From Weizmannia acidilactici (GTDB taxonomy: Bacteria > Bacillota > Bacilli > Bacillales > Bacillaceae_C), in contig NZ_BKZP01000016.1 in the NCBI RefSeq assembly GCF_008974185.1, forward strand, positions 1-64,000: a stretch of DNA of 64,000 nucleotides, read 5' to 3'. The translations under genes were made by a program, and so were the position numbers. Shown here in pieces: positions 1 through 8,220 of the stretch. The notes beneath the pieces were generated by a model. It saw only the letters and a program-made list of their open reading frames with translations. It did not search any database and was not told where the DNA came from. How positions within the stretch are numbered: position 1 is the stretch's first letter; the number at the start of each line of letters is the position of its first letter.

Positions 1-30
1 ATGCCATCTATTTATGACAGCGGCTTTTTC

Positions 31-59
31 ATTATATCAAGATCCGACCAATTTGTCAA
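31..59 (-). promoter_or_regulatory. Sigma-A promoter, probable rRNA operon P2
   Basis: On the minus strand a perfect -35 TTGACA (59-54) and a perfect -10 TATAAT (36-31) are separated by exactly 17 bases. With the similar promoter 75 bp upstream it forms a tandem pair reading out of the left window edge. Tandem consensus promoters of this strength are typical of Bacillus rRNA operons, and B. subtilis carries an rRNA cluster beyond pdaB, so an rRNA operon probably begins just left of base 1. The rRNA gene itself is not in the window. Confidence 0.8.
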
Positions 60-105
60 CACTTTTTTATCTTGCCGTCTTCCCGTTGAAGCAGCGACGT
101 TTACC

Positions 106-134
106 AATATACCAAGATCACAACTTCGTGTCAA
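106..134 (-). promoter_or_regulatory. Sigma-A promoter, probable rRNA operon P1
   Basis: Minus-strand -35 TTGACA (134-129) and -10 TATATT (111-106) with a 17-base spacer. The spacer ends in GATCTTG, as does that of the downstream promoter at 31-59, so the two look like diverged copies. Reads leftwards, away from the dehydrogenase pseudogene. Between 135 and 335 I see no gene or other clear site. Confidence 0.75.
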
Positions 135-335
135 CTACTTTTCCCGTTGCAAAAATTTTCGCTGTCGTGCGGGGAGGGAAACCGGAGTGATGCATTTCTA
201 TAATATATATTTGCGATTAGGGAGTTGTGCCACAATGTTTAAGTAAGCTGCGCTTCCGGAGCGTTCCCCTCCTGCATTGCCACTGTTCATCCTTCGTGAA
301 AGGCTTTTTTCGTGCTTTACATATACAGTATGCCG

Positions 336-1122
336 TTATGAAAGGACAGCACCGCCGTCAATGACGATCGTTTGGCCGACAACACGGAAAGATAGGTCGG
401 ATGCAAGGTAGAGCATGACATTCGCCACTTCTTCCGGTTGTGTATAACGGCCGGTTGGCGCGGCTGCGGCCATTTGCTGCCTTGTTTGTTCGGCAGCCGC
501 TGTATCTCCCCTTGCAAAACCGCCTTCAATTTTTCTCATCATTTCCGTATCCACAACACCCGGGCAGACCGCATTGACACGGACGCCGGACGGGGCTGCT
601 TCAATGCCTGCGGTTTTCGTCATGCCGATGACCGCGTGTTTGCTGGCGCCGTATGCAACCATTTCCGATGTTCCGACCATACCGGCAACTGACGCCGTAT
701 TGACGATTACACCGCTTTTTTGCCTGATCATATGCGGCAGGACATATTTCATCCCCAGAAATACACCGCGAACATTAATGCCCATCAGTTTATCAAATAC
801 TTCTTCCGGATAGTCAACGAGCGGAATCATTTTCCCTTCCCATCCGGCATTGTTTAATAGAATATCAATTTTTCCGTAAGTATCGAGTGCGGCCCGTACA
901 TAACTTTGGACATCTTCCGATTTGGATACATCGGTTCGGACAAAAATCGCATCTCCGCCGATTTCGTGGATTCTTCTTACCGTTTCCTCACCCATTTCTT
1001 CGGATAGATCTGCGACAACGACTTTTGCTCCGCCCTCAGCGAGTTTTAAGCATGCTGCGCCCGATTCCCCCTCCGCCACCGGTTACGATTGCAACTTTGC
1101 CTATAAAGCCAAACGTTTGCAT
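336..1122 (-). pseudogene. Short-chain dehydrogenase/reductase, frameshifted
   Basis: NAD(P)-dependent oxidoreductase of the classical SDR family (FabG-like). The start ATG (1122) follows an AGGGGTG ribosome-binding site and encodes the Rossmann motif TGGGGGIGR, but the frame then closes. The protein continues in another frame from AACLKLAEGG through the NNAG motif, the catalytic YGASK and the C-terminal IVIDGG, with stop at 336. The junction lies near 1055-1062 in a GCGC-type run and fits loss of two bases (or gain of one). All catalytic elements except the continuous frame are present, about 262 codons in total, which is normal for the family. Substrate unknown. It is either a recent pseudogene or a base-calling error; nothing else in it is decayed. 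Confidence 0.8.
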
Positions 1123-1315
1123 TGGAATCACCCCTCTCCAATTCGGTACACTTATAGTGTAGTATGTTGTGAAAAAGAACGAAATATTAACGCTTACAAT
1201 AAATGTGTCAATTTCATGAAAAGGATGCCCCGCAACCATTGCCGAAACGATCCGATTCCCCGCCGCGGAAAAACGGAACGCACTGACGGCAAGCTCGTAA
1301 CCAGTCCATACCCTG

Positions 1316-1346
1316 AAAAAAACGGGGTGGCCTTATCCCACCCCGT
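1316..1346 (-). terminator. Rho-independent terminator of the cyd operon
   Basis: Minus-strand stem of nine pairs, ACGGGGTGG (plus strand 1322-1330) with CCACCCCGT (1338-1346), followed on the minus strand by seven T (1322-1316). The cydC stop codon sits in the loop, so it ends the cydABDC transcript. Confidence 0.85.
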
Positions 1347-3063
1347 GGTCCATTTCATACAGCTGCCGGTAGCGCGCGTTTCCTGACATCAGTTCCGCGT
1401 GCGTGCCCTGCATTGCAATTTTTCCATCATCGAGAAAGATGATCTGATCCATTTTTTCAAGCCCTGTAAGATGGTGCGTAATCAAAAGCACCGTCTTGTC
1501 GTGCAAAACATCAAATATCGTATCGAGCAAATCTTTTTCCGTCAGCGGATCAAGCCCAACTGTCGGTTCATCCAGAATGACAATCGGCGTATTTTGCAGC
1601 AAAATCCGTGCAAGGGCAATTCTTTGCCGTTCACCGCCGGAAAAGCGCTGGCCGGTTTCCTCCATTTGCGTATGGATGCCGTTTGGAAGCGTGTCGATAT
1701 AACGGCCGAGCTTCACCTGCCTGATCGCCGCTTCAATTTCTTCCACCGTGGCGTCCGCCCGCCCGAGGCCAACATTATTTTCCACCGTTGTCGCAAATAA
1801 ATACGGTTTCTGGTTCAACACGCTGACCTGTTTGTGGATGGCTTCCCCGTAATCGGCCGGGGCGTGCCCGCCGATCGTAACCGTACCGCTGTCAGGTCTC
1901 AATGCCCCGACCAACAGGTGCAGAAGCGTCGATTTGCCGGCACCGCTTTTGCCAAGCAGCGCAATTTTCTGCCCGTGCGGGACGATGAGCGAGACATCCT
2001 TAAGCGCTGCTTCCTTTTCATTTTCGTAATAATACGTAACATGCTCGAGTCGGATATCTGCTTTCCCGCCGGTATCCAAAGGCATTTTTTCCCCCGGTTC
2101 TTCCGGCAAATACCCGCGGATCCCGTCAATCCGCTGCAACGATTCTTTGTATGTTGTAATCTTTTCAACCGCTGGCACAGCCGGGATCATCCCTTCTAAT
2201 ATCGGCAACGTGACGAGCGTGAAAGAAGCGATATACGTTGGGGCAATCTCTCCGTTCAAAGCGGCATGCCCCGCCCAAATGCCGACAAAAATTAAAATGG
2301 CGCCCGAGATGGCCTGCAGCTGGAACGTGCGCGAGTGGTTCCAATAAGACATCTTTTTCTCAATCTCGTGGCTTTTTCTGCTGTCCTCATAAAACTGTTT
2401 GAAAAACCGTTCTTTTTTCCCGCTGATGATCCAGTCGCGAATCCCAAATAAAGTGTCCGTCATTGTGCAGTACAGGATGCCTTGCGTTTCTTTCAGCTCA
2501 ATTTGCCGTTTTTTCATGAGATACAATGATACAAGCGGATATACGAACACAATCACGCCTAAACAAACGGCAATCCACAAAGCAAACAGCCAGTCGAACA
2601 CAGCCAGCACCACAGTCGAATACAGAAATAAAAATAATGCGGTAACCGTCGGGAAAATGGTGCGGATATAGGCATCCTGCAAATGTTCAATGTCATCGGC
2701 AAGCGTCCCGAGCAGATCGCCCGTCTGGAAGCGGGAGCGGATGAAAAGCGCCTGCGGTTCGAGCATTTCATACAGTTTGACGCGCATGTCGGCAAGAATT
2801 TTTAACACCGTATTATGCCCGGAAAGGCGTTCGAGATAACGGGCAACAGGCCGTGCGATTCCAAATGCGCGCACGCCGACAATCGGCACGTAAATCAACA
2901 GAATCGTCACCGGCATTTCCGAAGCCCTTGTAATTAGATACCCGGAAGTAAAGGTCAGCATGGAAGAAGCCAAAAAGGTGAGGATACCGAGCAGCACCGT
3001 TAATATCATAAGCCCCCTGTACTGCCGGATATATGGCTTAATATACTGATTGAAGTACTTCAT
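1333..3063 (-). CDS. cydC: CydC, ABC exporter subunit for cytochrome bd assembly
   Basis: 576-residue half-transporter of the heterodimeric CydDC exporter, which moves thiol reductants (glutathione/cysteine in E. coli) across the membrane and is needed to assemble cytochrome bd. An N-terminal membrane domain (residues about 15-300) is followed by an ATPase domain with Walker A GKSGAGKST (371-379), the signature FSGGERQRIALA and Walker B VILDEP. The start overlaps the 3' end of the upstream gene cydD by 26 bases, so the two are translationally coupled. Note that B. subtilis names the two subunits in the reverse way in some annotations; I use the E. coli-style name for the second, shorter gene. 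The operon terminator overlaps its stop codon. Confidence 0.93.
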   Translation of the reverse strand: MKYFNQYIKPYIRQYRGLMILTVLLGILTFLASSMLTFTSGYLITRASEMPVTILLIYVPIVGVRAFGIARPVARYLERLSGHNTVLKILADMRVKLYEMLEPQALFIRSRFQTGDLLGTLADDIEHLQDAYIRTIFPTVTALFLFLYSTVVLAVFDWLFALWIAVCLGVIVFVYPLVSLYLMKKRQIELKETQGILYCTMTDTLFGIRDWIISGKKERFFKQFYEDSRKSHEIEKKMSYWNHSRTFQLQAISGAILIFVGIWAGHAALNGEIAPTYIASFTLVTLPILEGMIPAVPAVEKITTYKESLQRIDGIRGYLPEEPGEKMPLDTGGKADIRLEHVTYYYENEKEAALKDVSLIVPHGQKIALLGKSGAGKSTLLHLLVGALRPDSGTVTIGGHAPADYGEAIHKQVSVLNQKPYLFATTVENNVGLGRADATVEEIEAAIRQVKLGRYIDTLPNGIHTQMEETGQRFSGGERQRIALARILLQNTPIVILDEPTVGLDPLTEKDLLDTIFDVLHDKTVLLITHHLTGLEKMDQIIFLDDGKIAMQGTHAELMSGNARYRQLYEMDHGVG

Positions 3064-4786
3064 TTTCCGCGCCTCCCCGCTGCGCCTCTACCAATTGGTA
3101 AAAGGCGCCTTTCTTTCGGTACAGTTCTTCGTATGTGCCGCATTCCGCAAGTTTGCCGCCGTCCATCACCAAAATCAGATCCATCTCTTTCACCCAATGC
3201 AGGCGGTGGGTGGCAAAAAAGACAAGCTTGTTTTCAAACAGCGGCAGCATCAACCGCTTGATCTCCTGTTCGGTTTCGATATCCAAATGAGCGGTCGGTT
3301 CATCCAAAAGCATCACCGGCCGCTCATCCAACAATGCGCGCGCCAACGCAATCCGCTGTTCTTCGCCGCCGCTTAATGCCCTTCCCCCCTGGCCGATCAT
3401 CTCATCCAATCCGTTTGGTAAATTTGCGACCAATTCAGACAATCCTGCCGTCCGGACCGCTTCTTCAATTTTTTCAAGCGGCGCATCAGGTGCGTACCAA
3501 GCGATATTTTCGCGTACGCTTCCGGAAAAAATATACGGGTGCTGCGGGATATAGTTCACCTGCCGCTGCCATTCCGGGAATGACAGATGCGGAACCTCCA
3601 TCCCGTCCAACTTGATGCGGCCCCTTTCAGGAGTGGAGAATCCGGACAACAAATCAATGAGCGTAGACTTACCGGAACCTGAAACGCCGATAATGCCGAT
3701 TTTTTTAAACCCGCGGACGCTGAAATCGACATCATGCAAAATCGCCCGGTTTTCTTCCTCCGATCGTTTTTCAAGCCCTTCAGCCGACAAGATGCTGTTC
3801 TCATTCCAAGCCTTGATTGGGAAAGACAGGCCGGTTCCGAAATCTTCTTTTTCCGCAAGTAGGCGGTGGATTTTCTCGCCCGCTTCTTTCCCGTCCATTG
3901 TCGCATGGTAGTCGCTGCCAAGATCGCGGACCGGCATGAAATATTCCGGCGTCAAAATCAAAAGCGCCAAGGCTGGCTCAAAACCGATATGGCCGTTGAT
4001 CAGCCTGAGCCCGAGTTCAACCGCCACGACCGCGACAGACAACGTTGAAAAAAAGTCCAATGAAAACGAAGATAAAAATGCGATCCGAAGTGTCCGGTTC
4101 GTGGCAATGCGGTATTTGTTGCTGACCTCCCATATCGCTTTTTTATGGCCTTTGCTCCGCCCTAAAAATTTTAGCGTCACAAGCCCCCTTAACGAATCGA
4201 CGAAATGCCGGGAAAGCAGTTGGTACGTTTCCCATCTTGCGTCTTTCTGCTTTTGCGCGGCAAGCCCGAGCAAAATCAAAAATCCAATCAAAATCGGCAT
4301 GACAAGCAGCAAAATGATGCCTGTTTCGATGTCTGTGAGGAAAAAATAGGCCAAGAGGACGGCAGGGATGCACATGCAGGAGATAAACCGCGGAATAAAC
4401 AGCTCCAAATACGTACGGAATTGCGGAATGCCTTCCAGACAAAGCGTTACAAGATTCCCTGTACCGTGCCTGCTGATCGCGCGCGGCCCGATTCGAAAAA
4501 GCTTTTGTACAAGCAAGTTCTGGAAATGCAGGGATGTACGGTTGGCAAAGCGGAATGCAATCCGCGATTTCGCCCACTGCAAAAAATGCCTAACGATATG
4601 GGCGGCAAAAAAGATTCCGAACTCGGCCAGCGCTTCCTGCCACGGCGCCCCTTTATACAAATGGACAATCGCTTTGGCCAAATACACTGCCTGCACAATC
4701 ACTGCGAATGACTGGACCAATGTCAGGCATCCGACCAAAAACATCGCCTGGATGCTTCCTTTATAATGCAACAAATGCTTATCCAT
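3038..4786 (-). CDS. cydD: CydD, ABC exporter subunit for cytochrome bd assembly
   Basis: 582-residue partner of CydC: a membrane domain followed by an ATPase domain with Walker A GVSGSGKST, signature ALSGGEEQRIALA and Walker B VMLLDEP. The ATG at 4786 is chosen because AAGGAG lies nine bases before it; the frame stays open for another 70 codons upstream to 4996, but that stretch is arginine/lysine-rich, has no ribosome-binding site and contains two hairpins, so it is read as untranslated. Third gene of cydA-cydB-cydD-cydC; the gap to cydB is 221 bp, unusually long inside the operon, and may hold an attenuator (see 4877-4989). Confidence 0.93.
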   Translation of the reverse strand: MDKHLLHYKGSIQAMFLVGCLTLVQSFAVIVQAVYLAKAIVHLYKGAPWQEALAEFGIFFAAHIVRHFLQWAKSRIAFRFANRTSLHFQNLLVQKLFRIGPRAISRHGTGNLVTLCLEGIPQFRTYLELFIPRFISCMCIPAVLLAYFFLTDIETGIILLLVMPILIGFLILLGLAAQKQKDARWETYQLLSRHFVDSLRGLVTLKFLGRSKGHKKAIWEVSNKYRIATNRTLRIAFLSSFSLDFFSTLSVAVVAVELGLRLINGHIGFEPALALLILTPEYFMPVRDLGSDYHATMDGKEAGEKIHRLLAEKEDFGTGLSFPIKAWNENSILSAEGLEKRSEEENRAILHDVDFSVRGFKKIGIIGVSGSGKSTLIDLLSGFSTPERGRIKLDGMEVPHLSFPEWQRQVNYIPQHPYIFSGSVRENIAWYAPDAPLEKIEEAVRTAGLSELVANLPNGLDEMIGQGGRALSGGEEQRIALARALLDERPVMLLDEPTAHLDIETEQEIKRLMLPLFENKLVFFATHRLHWVKEMDLILVMDGGKLAECGTYEELYRKKGAFYQLVEAQRGGAENEVLQSVY

Positions 4787-4876
4787 CCGCACCAGCTCCT
4801 TGCCTGCACGCCAGGTGATGCCGGCATGCTTTTGATTGCGAAAATCCGCGCGAGCTTTCCCTAAAAGCCCTGTCAT

Positions 4877-4989
4877 AAAATGAAAAGCACCCGGTTTGCC
4901 CGAAATCTGCTCCCCGGGTGGGTGGCGGGCGCGCTTTTTCGACCGCGTCCTAGTACATTTTTTACTTGCCCAGCAAAGCTTTGCCGGGC
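4877..4989 (-). promoter_or_regulatory. Two hairpins between cydB and cydD (possible attenuator)
   Basis: Reading leftwards from cydB, the first element is an 11-bp inverted repeat with no loop (4968-4978 with 4979-4989, one G-T pair). The second pairs CACCCGG (4914-4920) with CCGGGTG (4888-4894) and is followed by a T-rich run (4887-4877), like a weak terminator. They could lower cydDC expression relative to cydAB or mark an RNA processing site. Function inferred only. Confidence 0.45.
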
Positions 4990-5007
4990 TTAACATTTTT
5001 CACATAC

Positions 5008-6018
5008 TTAATAATGCAGCTCATGCGGCGTGACACGTTTCCGGAAAACGTAGTAACTCCAGATTGTATACGCCAGCACGATCGGTACCATTGTCAATGC
5101 CACAATCGTCATGACTTTCAATGAATATGGGCTGGACGAAGCTTTGTACAGCGTCAGGTTATTCACCACATCCGTTGAACTGATCAACACGTTCGGGAAG
5201 AGCGCGATGAAAAACGAAGCCGTGACAAGAATTAAAACCAGCCCGGTTACCGTGAAACTCAAGCCTTCTTTTTTATTCCGCAGCAGCGGGTACAAAGCAA
5301 GGTACAGCACGATCGCGACCGCATAGAGCGGAATTAAAATTGCTCCCCGTTTCACAAAGGCGCCTGTGAAAACCGCTGTTAGTATAGTAAACAGGATGAC
5401 GACTGCACCGGCTGCGACATACATTTTCATCGCGGCTTTCCCGGCGCGCTCGCGGAGTTCGCCTTCCGTTTTCAGCGTGAGAAACATCAGACCGTGCAAG
5501 TAAACGAGGACAACAAAGGCAATACCGCCGACAATAGTGTAAAGGTTGACGATATCGAAAAATCCGGCATGCATCGTCATTGACTTGTCAATTGGCAGAC
5601 CTTTAATGAGCCCCGAGAACAACACGCCGAGCAAAAACGGCGGCAGTATGCTCCCGAGGAAAATCGACCAATCCCATATATTCTTCCACTTGCTTGCTTG
5701 CAGCTTGCCGCGGAATTCAAATGCAACCCCCCTGGCAATCAACGCAAGCAAAAGGATAACAAATGCAAGGTAGTATCCGCTGAAAAGCGTTGCATACCAG
5801 TTCGGGAAAGCGGCAAACATTGCGCCCCCCGCCGTTAAGAGCCACACTTCATTGGCATCCCAGAACGGGCCGATCGTATTGATCAACACCCGCTTTTCCG
5901 TTTCATTTCTTGCGAGGAATTTCGTGCTCATGCCTACGCCGAAATCAAAACCTTCGAGAAATACAAACCCAGTAAACAATACACAAACGAGCACAAACCA
6001 TAATTCATTTAACTGCAT
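5008..6018 (-). CDS. cydB: Cytochrome bd ubiquinol oxidase subunit II
   Basis: 336-residue membrane protein, CydB family: the partner of CydA in the proton-motive, high-oxygen-affinity quinol oxidase. It starts with a FVLVCVLFTGFVFLEGFDFG-type first membrane helix and carries the conserved GPFWDANEVWL region at about residues 50-60; about eight to nine hydrophobic helices follow. The start codon overlaps the cydA stop by one base (TAATG) with AGGAGGG upstream, so translation is coupled. Length is normal for the family. Confidence 0.96.
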   Translation of the reverse strand: MQLNELWFVLVCVLFTGFVFLEGFDFGVGMSTKFLARNETEKRVLINTIGPFWDANEVWLLTAGGAMFAAFPNWYATLFSGYYLAFVILLLALIARGVAFEFRGKLQASKWKNIWDWSIFLGSILPPFLLGVLFSGLIKGLPIDKSMTMHAGFFDIVNLYTIVGGIAFVVLVYLHGLMFLTLKTEGELRERAGKAAMKMYVAAGAVVILFTILTAVFTGAFVKRGAILIPLYAVAIVLYLALYPLLRNKKEGLSFTVTGLVLILVTASFFIALFPNVLISSTDVVNNLTLYKASSSPYSLKVMTIVALTMVPIVLAYTIWSYYVFRKRVTPHELHY

Positions 6019-7409
6019 TATCCAACCCTCCTTGTATTGAAAGGATCCGTTGCAGTGATATCTTCCATCGGTTTTGCCTGCGGGCCCTGTTTAATAACGC
6101 GGATGAACAAGTAGGCCATTGCAACCGCCAAAAGCGTATAAACTAGCGAGAATGCAATAATCGAAAACAGGATCTCGCCGGCCGAAACATTCGGCGAAAC
6201 GCCCGCGCTTGTTTTCATCAAGCCGTTGACGACCCAAGGTTGCCGCCCCATTTCAGACATGATCCAGCCGAACGAATTGCCGATCGTCGGGAGGAACATG
6301 ACCGGGAACAGCCATTTCAGGAAACGCGTGCTGTTTTCGATTTTTTTCTTCCACACTAAATACAATCCGATCAGGCTGAACAAAATGAGGATGCCGCCTA
6401 CCACGACCATAATTCTGAAACTCCAGAACGTTGTTTTGACAGGCGGGATATAGTTCCCTTCCCCGTATTCCTGCACGTATTCTTTTTGGAGCGTGTTCAT
6501 ACCCTTGACTTCCCCGGAAAATTTGCCGTAGGACAGATAGCTCAGTAAGTATGGGATTTCAACTTTATCCACCGATTTTTTATTTTTCGTATCAATGACA
6601 GCAAAAAGCGTCCATGGCGCAGGATCCCCGCTATTATTCCACAGACCTTCCGCCGCCGCCATTTTCATCGGCTGCACCCTGACCAGATAACGTGCCTGGT
6701 CATGGCCGGAAAACGCGAGGCCGATCCCGCCAATCAACCCGATGATCAGTGCAATGGAAACAGAGCGTTTAAAAAAGGCCACTTCTTTTTTCTTAATCAA
6801 GTTCCAAGCCGAAACGCCGGCAATGAAGAAAGCACCCGTTGCGAGGCTGCCAAAAATAATATGCGGATAGGCAACCTGTAATTTTTGGTTCAAAATCACA
6901 GCGGCAAAATCGTTCATTTCCGCGCGGCCGTTATGAATCGTATAGCCGGCCGGGTTTTGCATGAATGAGTTTGCGGCCATAATCCAGAGCGCCGACAGCA
7001 TTGTCCCGATCGAAACAAGCCAGATGCAGGCAAGATGGAGTTTTTTCGGCAGCCTGTCCCAGCCGAAAATCCACAGGCCGATGAAAGTCGATTCCATGAA
7101 GAACGCTAGCAGCGCTTCAATCGCAAGCGGCGCGCCGAATACATCCCCGACAAACCTGGAGTAGCTCGACCAGTTCATCCCGAATTGGAATTCCTGGATG
7201 ATCCCGGTGACAACACCGACCGCAAAATTGATGAGAAAAAAAGTTCCCCAAAACTTCGCCATTTTTCGGTAGATTTCTTTCTTTTTCACCAAATAAAGCG
7301 TTTGCATTACTGCGACAATAAAAGCCAAACCGATTGAAAGCGGCACGAAAATAAAGTGGAACAATGTCGTCGTTGCGAACTGGGCACGTGCCAATACTAA
7401 CTCACTCAT
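6018..7409 (-). CDS. cydA: Cytochrome bd ubiquinol oxidase subunit I
   Basis: 463-residue haem-bearing subunit of the bd-type quinol oxidase, which reduces oxygen to water with electrons from menaquinol/ubiquinol at the cytoplasmic membrane. His18 in LFHFIFVPLSIG is the conserved distal haem ligand position; the region GRQPW and the motif QPMKMAAAEG of the quinol-binding loop are present. The Q-loop is of the short kind normal in Firmicutes. First gene of cydABDC; AAGGAGGG precedes the start by about ten bases. Expression in Bacillus is usually under Rex control at low oxygen; a possible operator lies upstream (7462-7540). Confidence 0.96.
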   Translation of the reverse strand: MSELVLARAQFATTTLFHFIFVPLSIGLAFIVAVMQTLYLVKKKEIYRKMAKFWGTFFLINFAVGVVTGIIQEFQFGMNWSSYSRFVGDVFGAPLAIEALLAFFMESTFIGLWIFGWDRLPKKLHLACIWLVSIGTMLSALWIMAANSFMQNPAGYTIHNGRAEMNDFAAVILNQKLQVAYPHIIFGSLATGAFFIAGVSAWNLIKKKEVAFFKRSVSIALIIGLIGGIGLAFSGHDQARYLVRVQPMKMAAAEGLWNNSGDPAPWTLFAVIDTKNKKSVDKVEIPYLLSYLSYGKFSGEVKGMNTLQKEYVQEYGEGNYIPPVKTTFWSFRIMVVVGGILILFSLIGLYLVWKKKIENSTRFLKWLFPVMFLPTIGNSFGWIMSEMGRQPWVVNGLMKTSAGVSPNVSAGEILFSIIAFSLVYTLLAVAMAYLFIRVIKQGPQAKPMEDITATDPFNTRRVG

Positions 7410-7461
7410 TTCCCAACATTCCCTCCTTATCCGTTTTCCGATACTTTATCATTACACTTAT

Positions 7462-7540
7462 ATTATATTTAATCTTTTTAAGGTACAGATAGGAGCTGTG
7501 TGACAAATTGTTTAAGATCATGTGAATATTATTTGACAAT
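7462..7540 (-). promoter_or_regulatory. cydA promoter region with Rex-like half-sites
   Basis: Minus strand: a -10-like TATAAT at 7467-7462 and, upstream, two sequences resembling halves of the Rex operator TTGTGAA...TTCACAA: TGTGAA (7521-7526) facing TTGACA (7533-7538), and TGTGACA (7499-7505). The spacing between halves is two bases longer than the consensus and one base deviates, and no good -35 is visible. Assignment is tentative and leans on Rex control of cyd in B. subtilis. Confidence 0.3.
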
Positions 7541-7606
7541 TTATTTTTGCAAAAATTTCCCTCCTGAAACCTATTGACTTTTTTCGGCAAACGTGAACAA
7601 TAATCC

Positions 7607-7644
7607 AAACAGGGCTGCCCAAGTGGACTTTGGCAGCCCTGTTT
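7607..7644. terminator. 13-bp perfect hairpin between cydA and the next gene
   Basis: AAACAGGGCTGCC (7607-7619) pairs fully with GGCAGCCCTGTTT (7632-7644), loop 12 bases. No strong T-run follows on either strand. Probably ends the leftward small gene at 7854-8087 or insulates cydA; the rest of 7410-7853 holds no recognisable gene. Confidence 0.55.
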
Positions 7645-7807
7645 GCTTAAAGTTTTGACTTTTACAATTTTTATAAAGACAAGTTGAACGGGGGTTTTTT
7701 ATGGAAATGGTCTTCATCAACCCTGTAATGCGTTTCGGGCTTGATTTTTCCCTTGGAACGGCCTTTACAGTCATTTGAATGGCCCCTTGGAGATGTGCCT
7801 TGAAACA

Positions 7808-7847
7808 GGTGTATCCCAAAAGTTTGTGAACCGGCTTTTGAGACACC
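7808..7847 (-). terminator. Inverted repeat just after the 77-aa gene
   Basis: GGTGTATCCCAAAAG (7808-7822) pairs imperfectly with CTTTTGAGACACC (7835-7847). It lies seven bases beyond the stop of the leftward gene at 7854, as a terminator would, but has no T-run. Confidence 0.4.
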
Positions 7848-7853
7848 CTTCTT

Positions 7854-8087
7854 TTACCGTTCGTTTTCCCGCCTCGGGGGAATGGCGAATTGGGCATATT
7901 CGCTTTGGGGCGCCACTTTTGTCAGGAGCCTGAATAAGATCCGGTACCTTTCCTTCATCGCCCTCTTTACGGTCCGCTCGATCCTTTGGTCATTCAAGTC
8001 GTATAATATCTCTTCCATCTCCCTTTTTAATAAATACTGCAGTTCCAGCAGTTCATTTTCATGTACAACCAATCCTAACACCCGCAT
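7854..8087 (-). CDS. Small conserved protein of unknown function
   Basis: 77 residues, rich in Leu, Glu and Arg, predicted largely helical, with a central ERTVKRAMKERYR segment; no signal peptide, membrane helix or known catalytic motif. It resembles short uncharacterised proteins I associate with Bacillaceae, but I cannot name the family. AAAGGG lies only a few bases from the ATG at 8087; an in-frame GTG at 8081 has better spacing, so the start is uncertain by two codons. Transcribed away from pdaB. Followed by inverted repeats at 7808-7847 and 7607-7644. Confidence 0.6.
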   Translation of the reverse strand: MRVLGLVVHENELLELQYLLKREMEEILYDLNDQRIERTVKRAMKERYRILFRLLTKVAPQSEYAQFAIPPRRENER

Positions 8088-8156
8088 GCACCCTTTCTGT
8101 TCGTAGTAACACTATCTTTACCAAATATAAGGAAAATATCATGAAAACTTTTGATT

Positions 8157-8187
8157 GCATATTCCCGGAAATTTTGCGCATAAAATA
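8157..8187 (+). promoter_or_regulatory. Possible sigma-G promoter of pdaB
   Basis: GCATA (8157-8161), 17 bases, then CATAAAATA (8179-8187), 33 bp before the pdaB start. This resembles the forespore sigma-G pattern and has the same layout as the site before gerD (9724-9752). pdaB is sigma-G dependent in B. subtilis, from memory. Confidence 0.4.
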
Positions 8188-8220
8188 AAACAAGCACTGT
8201 CTGTAACGGAGGGTTGACTG

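Noticed and set aside
1-246. Open frame of 81 codons on the plus strand at the window start
   Set aside because: It is antisense to two strong promoters, has no ribosome site and no recognisable protein features.
7571-7897. 108-codon minus-strand frame between cydA and the 77-aa gene
   Set aside because: Crosses two inverted repeats, has no family features and overlaps the better-supported small gene.
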